This document shows positions 37,446 through 48,000 of a stretch of 64,000 nucleotides of DNA, in pieces. The position numbers and the translations under genes are program-made. The notes beneath the pieces are model-generated. The model did not search any database. It was not told where the DNA came from and saw nothing but the letters and a program-made list of their open reading frames with translations. The DNA lies in contig NZ_NPJJ01000008.1 of the NCBI RefSeq assembly GCF_002251385.1, forward strand, positions 1 to 64,000, given 5' to 3'. Source of the DNA: Prevotella sp. P5-108. Lineage in GTDB: Bacteria; Bacteroidota; Bacteroidia; Bacteroidales; Bacteroidaceae. Position 1 is the stretch's first letter. Each line of letters starts with the position of its first letter.

Positions 37446-39538
37446 ACATTCTCGACCAGGACGTGATGTATCTTCCGGGCGTTGGGCCCAAGAAGAAGGA
37501 GATTCTGAGCAAAGAGCTTGGCATCCAGACCTGGCGTGACCTGCTTGAGCACTTTCCTTATAAATATGTAGACCGCAGCCGCATCTATCGCATCAGCGAA
37601 ATCAGTGGCGACATGCCCTTTGTCCAAATCCGCGGACGCATGTTGGGCTACGACGAATATGCCATGGGTGCCCGCAAGAAGCGCATCGTGGGCCACTTCA
37701 GCGATGGTCATGGCGTGGTCGACCTCGTATGGTTTCAGGGTGCCCAATATATCTACAAGAACTACCCCATTGGCAAAGAGCTGATAGTCTTTGGCCGTCC
37801 CACCGTCTATGGTGGTCGCTACCAGTTTGCCCACCCCGATATCGACGACGCTTCCCAACTGCAGCTCTCCGACATGGGCATGCAGCCCTACTACATGACC
37901 ACCGAGCGCATGAAGAAGGCGGGGATAAACTCGAGGGCGATGGAGAAGATGACCAAGACGTTGGTGACCAAACTGCCCGAGACGCTGCCCGAGACGCTGC
38001 CGCCCTACATCACTGGGCCTCTGCACCTCATCTCGCGCCTCGAAGCACTACGCCAAATCCATTACCCGCACAACGCCCGCGAAATGCAGCAGGCCCGCTA
38101 CCGCCTCAAGTTTGAAGAGCTCTTTTATGTGCAGCTCAACATACTGCGCTACGCCAGCGACCACCGCCGCAAGTATCGCGGCTACATCTTCAGTCGCGCC
38201 GGCGCCCAGCTCAACGACTTCTACCGCAACCACCTGCCTTTCGACCTCACCAATGCACAGAAGCGCGTGGTGCGGGAGATAAGAGACGACATGGCGAGTG
38301 GCCGGCAGATGAACCGGCTGCTGCAGGGAGACGTGGGCTCGGGCAAGACGCTGGTAGCGCTCATGGCCATGCTCATAGCCATAGGCAACGGCTACCAGGC
38401 GTGCATCATGGCGCCCACAGAGATATTGGCAGAGCAGCACCTGGCCACCATCCGCCAGATGCTGGGAGATATGGATATACACGTAGAACTGCTCACCGGA
38501 GTGGTCAAAGGACGACGACGCGCCGACATACTCGACCGTCTGTCCAAGGGCGAGATAGACATACTCGTGGGAACCCACGCCGTCATCGAAGACGCGGTGG
38601 TCTTTGCCCGTCTGGGACTGGCTGTGGTCGACGAGCAGCACCGCTTCGGAGTGGCACAGCGCGCCCGACTCTGGGCCAAGAGCGAGATGCCACCCCACAT
38701 CCTGGTGATGACAGCCACCCCCATACCCCGCACGCTCGCCATGACCCTCTACGGCGACCTTGACGTGAGCGTTATCGACGAACTTCCGCCCGGCCGCAAA
38801 CCTATCCAGACCATCCATAAGTATGATACACAGACCACAAGCCTCTACCAGGGCATACGTCAGCAGATAGACAGCGGCCGACAGGTCTACATCGTATATC
38901 CGCTCATCGAAGAGAGCGAGAAGAGCGACCTCAAGAACCTCGAAGACGGATTTGAGGCCATGCGCGAGATATTCCCACAATACCGCCTGAGCAAGGTACA
39001 CGGACGCATGAAGCCCAAGGACAAGGACGCCGAGATGCAGCGCTTTGCCAGCGGCGAAACCCAGATACTGGTAGCCACCACGGTGATAGAGGTGGGCGTC
39101 AACGTGCCCAACGCGTCGGTAATGGTCATCCTCGACGCACAGCGGTTCGGACTCTCGCAGCTCCACCAGCTGCGCGGGCGCGTGGGCCGTGGCGCCGAAC
39201 AGAGCTACTGCATACTGGTAACCACATTCAAACTGAGCGAAGAGACGCGCAAGCGCATCGACATCATGTGCGAGACCAACGACGGGTTCCGCATAGCCGA
39301 AGCCGACCTCAAACTGCGCGGCCCCGGCGACCTCGAGGGTACCCAGCAGAGCGGCATAGCCTTCGACCTGAAGATAGCCGACATAGCCCGCGACGGACAG
39401 ATTGTGCAGCTCGCCCGCGAACAGGCACAGGCCATCATCGACCGCGACCCCGAGTGCAGCAGCAACGAGTACAAGATGCTCTGGGACCGACTCAAGGAAC
39501 TCCGGAAGAGCAACGTCAACTGGTCGGCTATCAGTTGA
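37439..39538 (+). CDS. recG: ATP-dependent DNA helicase RecG
   Basis: A 699-residue helicase that remodels stalled forks and branched DNA. The N-terminal wedge domain begins [13 protein letters not shown]. Helicase motifs: [17 protein letters not shown] (I), VGTHAVIED (Ib), [10 protein letters not shown] (II, DEQH), [12 protein letters not shown] (III), [15 protein letters not shown] (V), [10 protein letters not shown] (VI), and the C-terminal [17 protein letters not shown]. The start is a GTG overlapping ispD; an ATG lies nine codons later but would remove conserved residues. It is last in the DJ-1-ispD-recG unit. Confidence 0.96.
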   Translation: MLNILDQDVMYLPGVGPKKKEILSKELGIQTWRDLLEHFPYKYVDRSRIYRISEISGDMPFVQIRGRMLGYDEYAMGARKKRIVGHFSDGHGVVDLVWFQGAQYIYKNYPIGKELIVFGRPTVYGGRYQFAHPDIDDASQLQLSDMGMQPYYMTTERMKKAGINSRAMEKMTKTLVTKLPETLPETLPPYITGPLHLISRLEALRQIHYPHNAREMQQARYRLKFEELFYVQLNILRYASDHRRKYRGYIFSRAGAQLNDFYRNHLPFDLTNAQKRVVREIRDDMASGRQMNRLLQGDVGSGKTLVALMAMLIAIGNGYQACIMAPTEILAEQHLATIRQMLGDMDIHVELLTGVVKGRRRADILDRLSKGEIDILVGTHAVIEDAVVFARLGLAVVDEQHRFGVAQRARLWAKSEMPPHILVMTATPIPRTLAMTLYGDLDVSVIDELPPGRKPIQTIHKYDTQTTSLYQGIRQQIDSGRQVYIVYPLIEESEKSDLKNLEDGFEAMREIFPQYRLSKVHGRMKPKDKDAEMQRFASGETQILVATTVIEVGVNVPNASVMVILDAQRFGLSQLHQLRGRVGRGAEQSYCILVTTFKLSEETRKRIDIMCETNDGFRIAEADLKLRGPGDLEGTQQSGIAFDLKIADIARDGQIVQLAREQAQAIIDRDPECSSNEYKMLWDRLKELRKSNVNWSAIS

Positions 39539-39655
39539 CGCGGTTTTGTCCTTTTTGGGTCCAAAATTGATATACCTCAAGCCGATTTTTACGGTATTTG
39601 TGTTAATTATGGCATAAATTCTGTTAAACATCACCACTTTCCCATATTTTTTCAC

Positions 39656-39663
39656 TAACTTTG
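39656..39663 (+). promoter_or_regulatory. -7 box before the LysM-M23 gene
   Basis: TAACTTTG lies in an A+T-rich gap of about 230 bases between recG and the LysM-M23 gene, about 105 bases before its start. No convincing -33 box is seen. Confidence 0.5.
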
Positions 39664-39769
39664 TAAAGTCTGAATTGCAAAACAATCTTTTCGGAGCGTT
39701 TTCTACATATTACCTGCTGGCGACCACGCCCCTTTTTAGCCAGCCCTGACCTAAAAAAAAGTATTAATA

Positions 39770-40699
39770 GTGGAGAAAATATTAAGAACAATCGTAATGG
39801 GACTTATGGTGCTTGCAGCCGTACCGGCTGTGGCGCAAGACCTTATTGCCCGCCAGGCTCCCATTGACCGCCGCATGAAGCGCGTAGACACTCTGGCGCT
39901 TCAGAGCCTTATCAACAGAGAAAATGAGATTTCACCCTCGGCAGAACTCTATGACGAGTGGAACAATACTTACGCCCACAAGGCAACCGAATTGCCCGAC
40001 TCGTTCCGTATAGACCTCCGCCACTTTGCCATGCCTACCCCCAGCCGCATCATCACCTCCAACTTCGGTCCCCGATGGGGCCGCCAGCACAAGGGACTGG
40101 ACATCAAGGTGTATATCGGTGACACCATCCGCGCCGCGTTCGCCGGCAAGGTGCGCATCGTCAAATATGAGCGCGCAGGATATGGCAAATACATCGTTAT
40201 TCGTCACCCCAACGGACTGGAAACTATCTATGGACACCTCTCAAAGCAGTTCGTGACCGAGAACCAGACGGTAAAGGCTGGCGAGGTGATAGGTCTGGGA
40301 GGAAGCACAGGCCGCAGCTCGGGTTCGCATCTCCACTTCGAGACCCGTCTGTGTGGCGTTGCACTCAACCCCGCCATCTTCTTCAACTTCAGAGAGCAGG
40401 ATATCACCTGCGACACCTACATGTTCCGTCGCGACACCTACCGTACTGACGGCGAAGAGGCCACACGCCTGCGCGGAAAGTACAAGGAAACTTATACACG
40501 TGCCGAGGTGACTGGCAGCGACGAAGAGCCAGAGCCCGCAGCAGCCCGCAGCGAGAAGCAGTATCACAAGGTGGCAAAGGGAGAGACCCTCTCGTCAATC
40601 GCCAACAAGCGTGGCACCACCATCAACAAGCTCTGCAAGCTCAATCATCTGCGCAAGAACACTCGTCTGCGCCCAGGACAGATGCTAAGATATACATAA
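39770..40699 (+). CDS. Secreted M23 peptidase with C-terminal LysM
   Basis: A 309-residue exported protein (signal EKILRTIVMGLMVLAAVPAVAQ). The LytM domain (about 95-210) has both zinc motifs, HKGLDIK and HLHFETR, so it should be an active peptidoglycan endopeptidase. The C-terminal LysM (about 264-308, YHKVAKGETLSSIANKRG... LRPGQMLRYT) binds peptidoglycan. The start is a GTG; the only nearby ATG would cut into the signal peptide. A terminator follows. It complements the double-LytM protein near 7 kb. Confidence 0.92.
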   Translation: MEKILRTIVMGLMVLAAVPAVAQDLIARQAPIDRRMKRVDTLALQSLINRENEISPSAELYDEWNNTYAHKATELPDSFRIDLRHFAMPTPSRIITSNFGPRWGRQHKGLDIKVYIGDTIRAAFAGKVRIVKYERAGYGKYIVIRHPNGLETIYGHLSKQFVTENQTVKAGEVIGLGGSTGRSSGSHLHFETRLCGVALNPAIFFNFREQDITCDTYMFRRDTYRTDGEEATRLRGKYKETYTRAEVTGSDEEPEPAAARSEKQYHKVAKGETLSSIANKRGTTINKLCKLNHLRKNTRLRPGQMLRYT

Positions 40700-40727
40700 T
40701 ACTTTTATAGGAAACAGTTTGACAGAC

Positions 40728-40775
40728 AATGTCCATCCGAGAAGCGACAGCCGATTGGATGGACATTTCTTTTTA
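40728..40775 (+). terminator. Terminator of the LysM-M23 gene
   Basis: AATGTCCATCC pairs with GGATGGACATT and is followed by TCTTTTTAT. Confidence 0.85.
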
Positions 40776-40874
40776 TCCCCTCGCCACCCTACCCTTGCTG
40801 TTGCGGCCACCCCAAGCCACATTCACGCATCGTCACCATCACACCCACGCCCGCCCGAACCCACATCGCCACCT

Positions 40875-40962
40875 CGTATCATTTGAAACGAGCCCACGTA
40901 TCATAAGACACGAGCTCACGTGACAATAGGCACGAGCCCACGTATCAAATGATACGAGCCAG
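40875..40962. repeat. 22-base repeat, four units (array 2 of a dispersed pair)
   Basis: Units CGTATCATTTGAAACGAGCC, CGTATCATAAGACACGAGCT, CGTGACAATAGGCACGAGCC and CGTATCAAATGATACGAGCC start at 40875, 40897, 40919 and 40941. It is related in period and core (ACGAGCCCACGT) to the array at 26892-26979. Confidence 0.88.
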
Positions 40963-41237
40963 CAATAATGATTGCGAGTGTCGGGATGACAGTCTGCAAA
41001 CGCGCGGCGACACCCACAGCGCTGCACGTAATCGCCGAGAACAGCATGACATGCATCATGTCCGTAGTCCAGTCAGTGAGAAGCGCAGTAATGCCCCAAA
41101 GCGCTGCCCGCCGGCCGACAACGACATCCACATCGGTCGACAGCGACATCCACATCGGTCGACAGCGACATCCACATCGGCCGATGCGCATGGACAGAGG
41201 GAAACAGAAGTCCCCAAGGGAGAGCCGGAGAGAGGCG

Positions 41238-41455
41238 TCCAATAAGCAGCTGTTTTTTGTACCGGCGAAAGCAGGACTTTTTGAACGGCCAAAGGCCGCT
41301 TTTTTTACCGTCACGACGGATGGCGTCATGCCATGCATGACGGTGGGGATGGCGGAGACGACACGGAGGGAAACTCATTTTCCGACTGGCGGAACCACCA
41401 GCCACACTAAGGCGAAGCCGACAGCCACCGCCACGGCTTTTTGTGTTTATGTCAA
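41238..41455 (+). repeat. Dispersed intergenic repeat, copy 1
   Basis: It begins near CCAATAAGCAGCTG and ends at CCACGGCTTTTTGTGTTTATGTC. Internal hairpins include CGGCCAAAGGCCG followed by seven T and a GCGTCATGCC...GCATGACG arm pair. Near-identical copies lie at 56514 and 60628, with a truncated one at 42151. Terminator-like stems plus T-runs near both ends suggest it could stop transcription. Confidence 0.88.
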
Positions 41456-41627
41456 CCTATTATAGAAGTATCTATTAATGGATAACCCCCACAATTGGCC
41501 CTCCACAAGCAGCAGCAACTCCCACAGAGTTGTCAGGGGATAGAGATGTCCCACCCAAGCCTTCCCCAAGGAGAAGTAGCGTCACTCAAACCGCCTTAAA
41601 CTCAGTAATAATGCGCTCCCGCCCCCT

Positions 41628-41813
41628 GGGAGGGCACTGAAAAAGTCCACTTTTTTTATGACCAAAACGGAAAATGCTTACGATTTGTAACTTCTCTTTC
41701 TGCAAATCGCCTAAAATAAGGCTAAAATAGACAGATAATAAAGGGTAAAACAGCTATTTCTCCGTCATCAACTTTCAATTTGATAGTGGGTTTTAGTTTT
41801 TCAGTGCCCTCCC
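41628..41813. mobile_element. MITE-like element, copy 1 (186 bases, 17-base terminal inverted repeats)
   Basis: Ends GGGAGGGCACTGAAAAA and TTTTTCAGTGCCCTCCC are perfect inverted repeats. The interior has no gene and is nearly identical to the copy at 56874-57058. The flanks CCCCCTGGGAGGG and CCCCTGGGGAGGG look like a duplicated target. Confidence 0.75.
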
Positions 41814-42150
41814 CTGGGGAGGGCTCGGGGAGGGGCTTCAGCAAGCAGCAGCAACTCTGACGGAGTTGCGATTCCCCAGCCCAGGGTTGCGGGCGAAGCA
41901 CGCTACCCTGGGTAACTGCCCCCCACTAATCTGGCTACTCTGTAAGAGTTGCGATTAGCCGTAGGCGTTACCTGCAGCAGGATAAAGGGTAGGAATGGGT
42001 AGGTGGTTATTATCAGATTGAGTATAACGCCTTCGGCTAACCGCAACACTTACAGCGTTGCTACACCTTATTATATATGTACCCAGGGTAGAGGCGCTGC
42101 GCACCTCAACCCTGGGCTATGAAATCGCAACTCCTACAGAGTTGCCAGGG

Positions 42151-42233
42151 GTGCGCACCATCCACACCAAGGCGAAGCCGACAGCCGCCGCCACGGCTTT
42201 TTGTGTTTATGTCATCCCCTTATAGACGCAATA
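42151..42233 (+). repeat. Truncated dispersed repeat
   Basis: Only the 3-prime third of the dispersed repeat of about 215 bases is present (ACCAAGGCGAAGCCGACAGC through GGCTTTTTGTGTTTATGTCA), followed by the same TTATAGACGCAATAAA flank seen after other copies. Confidence 0.75.
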
Positions 42234-42308
42234 AATGGTGGATAAAAACGTGCAATAGAGCCCACCCAAGCAACAGGACAATGGAATGAAATGGGTAAGT
42301 GGATATTA

Positions 42309-43235
42309 TCAGAAGATAGACTCGCTGGTCTCGGTGGTAAACCGCTCGAGCGCCTTGATGCCCATGATGGAATTGCCGTGCTTGTTGAGTCGCGGACTCC
42401 AAACGGCGATGGAATAGCGCGAGGGATAGACTGCCACGATGCCGCCACCTACACCGCTCTTGCCAGGCAGTCCCACGAGGAAGGAAAACTCGCCCGCCTC
42501 ATCGTAGAAGCCACAGGTCTGCATGATGGCGTTGATGCGCTTCACGCCCGACGCACTCAACTTCACGCCGGCGTGGTCGAAGGGCTCATCGCTCTTGGCA
42601 AAGGCGACAAAGGCTCGAGCCAGGTCGCGGCAGTTCATCTCCACAGAACATATCATGCTATAGAACCGCAGCACCTCGTCGACGGGGTTGTGCAGGTTGA
42701 CATAATGCTTGAGCAGATAGGCGATGGAAGCGTTGAGATAGGCGGTCTCGTACTCCGACTCTGCTACCTCCATCGAATAGTCGACCGTGACATTGCCACT
42801 AAGCTGGCGCACAAACTGGATGAAGAACTCCTGGGCATCGTCGAGATGAGACAGCAGCACATCGGCCACCACCAGAGCGCCGGCATTGATAAAGGGATTG
42901 CGTGGGCGGCCATGCTCGTACTCGAGCTGCACCAATGAGTTGAAAGGCGTGCCCGACGGCTCTTTTCCTAAACGCATCCACAGGTTCTCTCCCTCAAGGC
43001 TCAGCGCTATAGCAAGCGAGAAAACCTTGGCTATACTCTGAATGGAAAAACAGGTGTCGTAGTCGCCATACATGCAATCGTCGCCGCCGAGGACGCTCAG
43101 ATAGATGCCAAACTTGTCGGGGTCTACACTGGCGAGCGCGGGGATGTAATCGGCCTGTCGTCCCAGTTGGGCATAAGGCTGTATCTCGCGGCAAATATTC
43201 TCTATAATCTCTTGGTAATTTCTGTCGTGTATCAT
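42309..43235 (-). CDS. glsA: Glutaminase
   Basis: A 308-residue serine-dependent beta-lactamase-like glutaminase converting glutamine to glutamate and ammonia. Conserved SIQSIAKVFSLAIAL (SxxK nucleophile region), RNPFINAGALVV, MEVAESEYETAYLNASIAYLL and GLPGKSGVGGGIVAVYP are present. It has full family length. gdhA, further along the window, handles the same nitrogen compounds but is in a separate unit. Confidence 0.96.
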   Translation of the reverse strand: MIHDRNYQEIIENICREIQPYAQLGRQADYIPALASVDPDKFGIYLSVLGGDDCMYGDYDTCFSIQSIAKVFSLAIALSLEGENLWMRLGKEPSGTPFNSLVQLEYEHGRPRNPFINAGALVVADVLLSHLDDAQEFFIQFVRQLSGNVTVDYSMEVAESEYETAYLNASIAYLLKHYVNLHNPVDEVLRFYSMICSVEMNCRDLARAFVAFAKSDEPFDHAGVKLSASGVKRINAIMQTCGFYDEAGEFSFLVGLPGKSGVGGGIVAVYPSRYSIAVWSPRLNKHGNSIMGIKALERFTTETSESIF

Positions 43236-43341
43236 GTCGTTGATGGTGGTTAATAGTATGGGGATGCCTACGCTTCATGACGGGCCGCGGGAGGCATCCC
43301 TCTTGATGGTTATGGATGGTAAAATGGATGGAGAAAGCGGG

Positions 43342-43824
43342 TTATGCCTTCTCGATGAGCACCACGGCGTAGGCGCTGATGCCCTCTTCTCGGCCGGTGA
43401 AGCCCAGTCGCTCGGTGGTGGTGGCCTTGATGGAGACGTCGTCCTCGTCGATGCCCATGACATGGGCGAGACATGCCTTCATCGCGGGCACATGCGGATT
43501 GATTTTGGGCCGCTCGGCGCAGACGGTGGCGTCGACATTGCCCACACGGTAGCCGCGGGTGGCAATAAGGTCGATGGTCTTGGCAAGCAGTATCTTGCTG
43601 TCTACGTTGAGTGTCTCTGCCGAGGTGTCGGGGAAATGATAGCCGATATCGCGCATATTGGCTGCACCTAAGAGGGCGTCGCAGATGGCATGGATGAGCA
43701 CGTCGGCATCGCTATGGCCCAGCAATCCCATGGTGTGGGGAATACGGATACCACCGAGCCACAGTTCGCGGTCGGGCACCAGCCGGTGGACGTCGAAGCC
43801 CATGCCTACTCTAATCTTTGTCAT
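43342..43824 (-). CDS. ispF: 2-C-methyl-D-erythritol 2,4-cyclodiphosphate synthase
   Basis: A 160-residue MEP pathway enzyme. Metal ligands are in GFDVHRL (D and H) and LLGHSDADVL, with FPDTSAETLNVDS following. The C-terminus has DDVSIKATTTERLGFTGREEGI. The start is the ATG giving MTKIRVGMGFDVHR, not the longer frame. It is the last gene of a minus-strand run FAH-porU-porV-ispF, 19 bases after the porV stop. The linkage of porU, porV and ispF is also, as I recall, seen in Porphyromonas. Confidence 0.96.
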   Translation of the reverse strand: MTKIRVGMGFDVHRLVPDRELWLGGIRIPHTMGLLGHSDADVLIHAICDALLGAANMRDIGYHFPDTSAETLNVDSKILLAKTIDLIATRGYRVGNVDATVCAERPKINPHVPAMKACLAHVMGIDEDDVSIKATTTERLGFTGREEGISAYAVVLIEKA

Positions 43825-43839
43825 AATATATAATAAGGT
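43825..43839 (+). repeat. Copy of the TATATATAATAAGGT word between porV and ispF
   Basis: AATATATAATAAGGT on the plus strand lies between the two minus-strand genes, so in the sense direction it reads ACCTTATTATATATT right before the ispF ATG. Confidence 0.6.
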
Positions 43840-43843
43840 GGAA

Positions 43844-45019
43844 TTAGCGACGGCGGAAGATGTCCTTGATGCCGTCCATATCAAAACTCAGGGTGAAGCG
43901 CATCGTCTGGTCAAGCGGATTGGTCTTGGCGGTGGCGATGACATAACCGGCGTCGAGCGAGAAGACCTTCATGCGGAAGCCGGCGCCCACGGTGAAGTAC
44001 TTGCGGTTGCCCTTGTTCTCGCTCTCGTGGTGATAACCGGCACGGAGGAAGAACTTGTCGTTATACTCGTACTCTGCGCCCACGCTCCAGTTGATTTCCT
44101 CCAACTCTTCCTTAAATCCGTTGGGTGCATCGGTGAAGCTCTTGAAGATACCGCTGATGGACGACACGTTCCAGTATTCGTCCTCCATGCGCTGCTTGTA
44201 CTGCTCTTCGTCCTCGCCCTCCCGCTGCTTGGGGTAGGTAGGCACGAGCAGCTTGTTGGCATCGGCGGCGAAGGTGATGCGATTGTACTCGTCGATGGGC
44301 ACCTTGAGCGAGGCTCCGAGGCGCAGGTTGGTGGGGATGAAGAAGCTGTGGTTGTCGCCACCGAAATTGATTTTGCTACCGATGTTGGAGATATTCAGTC
44401 CCAAGCCCAACTGGCACTCGCGCTGGCCCAGATTGATGTAGTTCTGGTAGTATGCGGCGATGTCGGCGGCAAAGGCTGAACCGGGCTGGGTGTCTTCATT
44501 GAAGTCAAAGGTAAGGTCGGAGTAAATCCATCTCACGCCGGCGGCGATAGAGAAGGTCTCGCTGAGCATGAGCGAATAGGCCACATCGAGCGACATCTCA
44601 TAGGGGTTGATGGTCATGGCATTGTCATCGGTGTGACCGTCCATGAAGACCTCGCCCATGGAGAAGTAGCGCATAGAGGCTGACACGGCACTGTAGTCGC
44701 CTATGCGGTAGTAGCCGGCGAGATAGGCCACATCCATATCGTTGACCAGCTGTCGCAGCCAGGGGGTATAGTTGAGCGCCACTCCGGCACGCGAAATGGC
44801 AAAGGGGTACTTGGCGGGGTTCCAGTATTGGGAGTTGACATCGGCATCGGTAGCCACACCCACATCGCCCATTCCGGCTGCACGTGCGTCGGGGGCTATC
44901 GTCTGCGAGGTCACCGAAGTGTTGACGGGATTGAACATATCTTTCTTGTCCTGGGCCTGCACCGTGGCAGCAACCATGACAAGGAGTATGGCGAAAATGA
45001 TAGATGTGAGCTTGTTCAT
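43844..45019 (-). CDS. porV: Type IX secretion outer-membrane protein PorV
   Basis: A 391-residue FadL-fold outer-membrane beta-barrel (signal MNKLTSIIFAILLVMVAATVQAQ). Diagnostic N-terminal TSQTIAPDARAAGMGDVGVATDADVNSQYWNPAKYPFA and YTPWLRQLVNDMDVAYLAGYY, then alternating strands to the C-terminal DPLDQTMRFTLSF-like end. PorV shuttles type IX cargo from the translocon to the PorU attachment complex. It follows porU by 45 bases on the same strand. Confidence 0.95.
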   Translation of the reverse strand: MNKLTSIIFAILLVMVAATVQAQDKKDMFNPVNTSVTSQTIAPDARAAGMGDVGVATDADVNSQYWNPAKYPFAISRAGVALNYTPWLRQLVNDMDVAYLAGYYRIGDYSAVSASMRYFSMGEVFMDGHTDDNAMTINPYEMSLDVAYSLMLSETFSIAAGVRWIYSDLTFDFNEDTQPGSAFAADIAAYYQNYINLGQRECQLGLGLNISNIGSKINFGGDNHSFFIPTNLRLGASLKVPIDEYNRITFAADANKLLVPTYPKQREGEDEEQYKQRMEDEYWNVSSISGIFKSFTDAPNGFKEELEEINWSVGAEYEYNDKFFLRAGYHHESENKGNRKYFTVGAGFRMKVFSLDAGYVIATAKTNPLDQTMRFTLSFDMDGIKDIFRRR

Positions 45020-45064
45020 TATACTTCTACTATTGTTATGCTATAGGATAACGGAGACTACCGC

Positions 45065-48000
45065 CTAATTATTGCCCAAGACGATAAGTTTCTTTGCTTT
45101 GGATGTTTTCTTGCTGCCATCAGAGCCGGCACGCACGCGGTAGAGATAGACTCCCGTCTGGAGGCGTCCGCCGGTGTCGAGCGTCAGGTCCCAGTCTACG
45201 GTATAGGCTCCCGTGGCGGGCACCCCGTTCTCGGAGTGGGTCCAGAGGAGACGTCCACTCATGTCGAAGACTTCGATGTCGATGTCCATGGGACTGCCTG
45301 TGCGGTCGTGGTTGATGATAAAGGTGGTATAGGTGGTAGCAGGGTTCTTGCTCAGACCCACGCTGAAGATATTGGGCTCGAGTCCGCGCACCACGGTGAA
45401 ATCGAGACGGGCGGTAGAAGCATTGTTGAGCACATCCCAAGCCCGGAAGACGAGGGTGTGCTTGCCCTCGGTGAGTTCGGGTATATTATAATAGGTGGTG
45501 CCACGGGTATAGGTACCAAAGTCGAAGGCGAAGTTGTCGTTGAGGGTGTAGGTCTTTGCCATGTCGCCGTCGATGACGAGCTGCAGGTCGTGGCCGATGC
45601 CGCTGCCGGTGGCGTTGATGCCGTCTTCATCAGTGATCTCTGCCACGAAGTAGGGCGTGGTGTTGACCTTGCCTCCGTTGACAAACTGGGGCGAGTTGAG
45701 ATAGCAGTAGATGGATGGGCCTATGGAGTCGGTGGTCACCTCGCCTCCGGCTACGGTGAAGCGGTCGAAGGCGCCGTGGGCCTCGCGCTGGCGGGCATTG
45801 TCTACGGCGTAGAGGTTGATGAGCCCAGTTCCGTCGGAGTAGGATATGTCTTTGGGCACGGCAAAGGTGAGGGCAAAGCGACCGGCCCTGACGCTGTCGG
45901 AACCATGGTAGATGACGCGTTTGCGGTCATAATAGGTGAAGGCTTCCTCGGCCTCAGCCTGATTGTTCTGCTTGCAGGTCACCAGTTCGCGCACATCGCG
46001 CACGGTGGCTGTCACCACTCCGTCGAAGTCTTGTGCCTGCTCGATGTGGCCGGATATGCGCGCCACCTTACCCACCTGCAGACGGGCGTCGGCGGTCACG
46101 GATACACCGTTGATGCTGTCGATGACAGCGGTCATGGTGGGCAGATTGAGCGTCATGGCGGGGTCGCCGAGGAGGGTAAACTGCAACTTGTTGACGGTGA
46201 CATCCTGTCCGGTGGTCACCATCTCGTTCTTGGCCAGACGCTGCGCCTCGCCGAGGGTGGTGGGGCGTCCGTCGGTCACGGTGAGCACGTGGCGCAGGTA
46301 AGCCATATTGAGCGGACGGTTGTAGAGGGTCTGCACGGTGCGCGTGGTACCCCAGAAGGCTACGGCTCCGCCCTTGGCATTGCATACGGCGGTCTCGCCT
46401 ATCGTGGGCTCGACACCGTCGAAGGCCATGATGTCGCACGATGCCGTAATCCACAGGGGCAGATTGGCGTTGCGCGCCTGTTCAAAGTCGTTGATGGTCA
46501 CCACCCGCTCATGCGACAACTGCTCGGCGCGGCCGTGGCCGCTGTAGTCCATGATGAGCGCACCGGCAGCCATCTGCTGCTTCACATCCTGCGAAGCACC
46601 GGGATAGGCGTGGCCGGTGGCCGACGACTCGCGCTGGTATGCGTCCCACATCACCTTCTTGATATGATAGCCAGGATGGAGCGCAGCCACCTGCTCGGCA
46701 GCCATGTCGACATCCTTCATGTGGATATTCTGGTTGCCGTCGTCTCCCATAAACATGAGCACGTTCTGCCATGCGCCGGCATTGCCGTTGGTCATGTAGG
46801 CCTCTATCTTGTCTACCACGCCCTTGGCTGCCTCGGCTGTGGTCACGGGTATGCGTCCCACAGCAATATCCTCCTTGTCGCGGGCGATATCGGTGCCTTC
46901 GCCATCGTCCATCAGCGTGAAGAAACCGTCGTTCACGTAGCAGTAGAGCTCGCTGAAAGAGTTCTCACTCTCGTAACACAGCAGATAGTCGTCGGCACTG
47001 AGACGGCGGGTGTCGCTGATGAGCATGCGGTTGTCCCACACGGCGTCGCCGAAGAGTAGCAGATAGCGCGGCATATCGCTTTCGGTCTCGGCGCGGTCGT
47101 AGAGCATCTTGAGGTAATGGCGGTAGGCGCTGGCATCGGGCGTTCCGCTGGAGAACTCGTTGAAGAGCTCGTCGGCAGGAACGATGGTCACGCGCATGCC
47201 GTCGCGCTGCTCATGGAGGCGCTTGATGCGCTCGGCCTGGGCAAGCAGCTTCTGACTGGTGGGGATAATGATGACCATGTCGGCAGGACCGTCGGCATGG
47301 TGGTTCTGGTTGGTAATGTTGTAGACGTAATCGGGGACGGGGATATTGCCCGTCAGGCTGGGAGCCGGACGCGGTGAGTCGAAAGCCATCGAGATATAGT
47401 CGAGACGCACCGTCGAACTGCCGATGGTCTTGATGACGAGTTTGGCGTCGGAGGCATAACGGCCTATGCGGTAGGTGGCTGTCGCCGACGCTCCCTTGTC
47501 ATAGCTCTGGGGCATGATGCTGATGGTGCCCAGCAGCGAGTCGGCCAGGAATACATCCACACGGCTTTCCCCACCAGCCGACACGGCTACGGTTATACGG
47601 GCTGTCTGCTGCGAACCGCTGAAGGCAGGCAGACTGTAGGCGTAGGAAGAGTTGAAGGCGATGGGGGTATTCTCATAGAGGTTGCGGCCGCCATGATACC
47701 AGGCGTAGTTGTCGGTCTCGTGGAGCCAGTGGTAATCGTGGGGCGAGGGATAGATGCTGCTTACAAACTGGGCGGAATCGATGGGCGTCACAGCCTCATC
47801 GGTCTGGGTGATGAAGTAGTAGCCATACTGCGAATAGGGATTGCGGGTGCGCACAGTGGCATCGTTGGCGCTCCAGCTCACGGGGCCTTGGGCGTAGAAG
47901 AGGCGCTTGCCGCCGACCTGGCAGATGGGCACCTCGCGCAAATCATCATGGGCTTGCAGACTGGCACCCGTCAGCTTCTCGTCGATGAGGGCGCCGCCCA

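Larger units (their letters stand above)
40776..42308. other. Gene-free repeat cluster of about 1.5 kb
   Basis: No credible gene. In order it holds a 22-base four-unit array, three adjoining 18-base units around 41128-41180 (CATCGGTCGACAGCGACATC type), one copy of a dispersed repeat of about 215 bases, a MITE-like element, a set of palindromic modules (CAACTCTGNNGGAGTTG and CCCAGGGTTGCGGGCGAAGC... types), a partial dispersed repeat and the 3-prime flank of glsA. Short frames here encode the repeats. Confidence 0.8.

Noticed and set aside
45236..47059. Plus-strand open frame of about 600 codons
   Set aside because: It is antisense to porU, shows no family motif and has valine/glycine/histidine-rich shadow composition.
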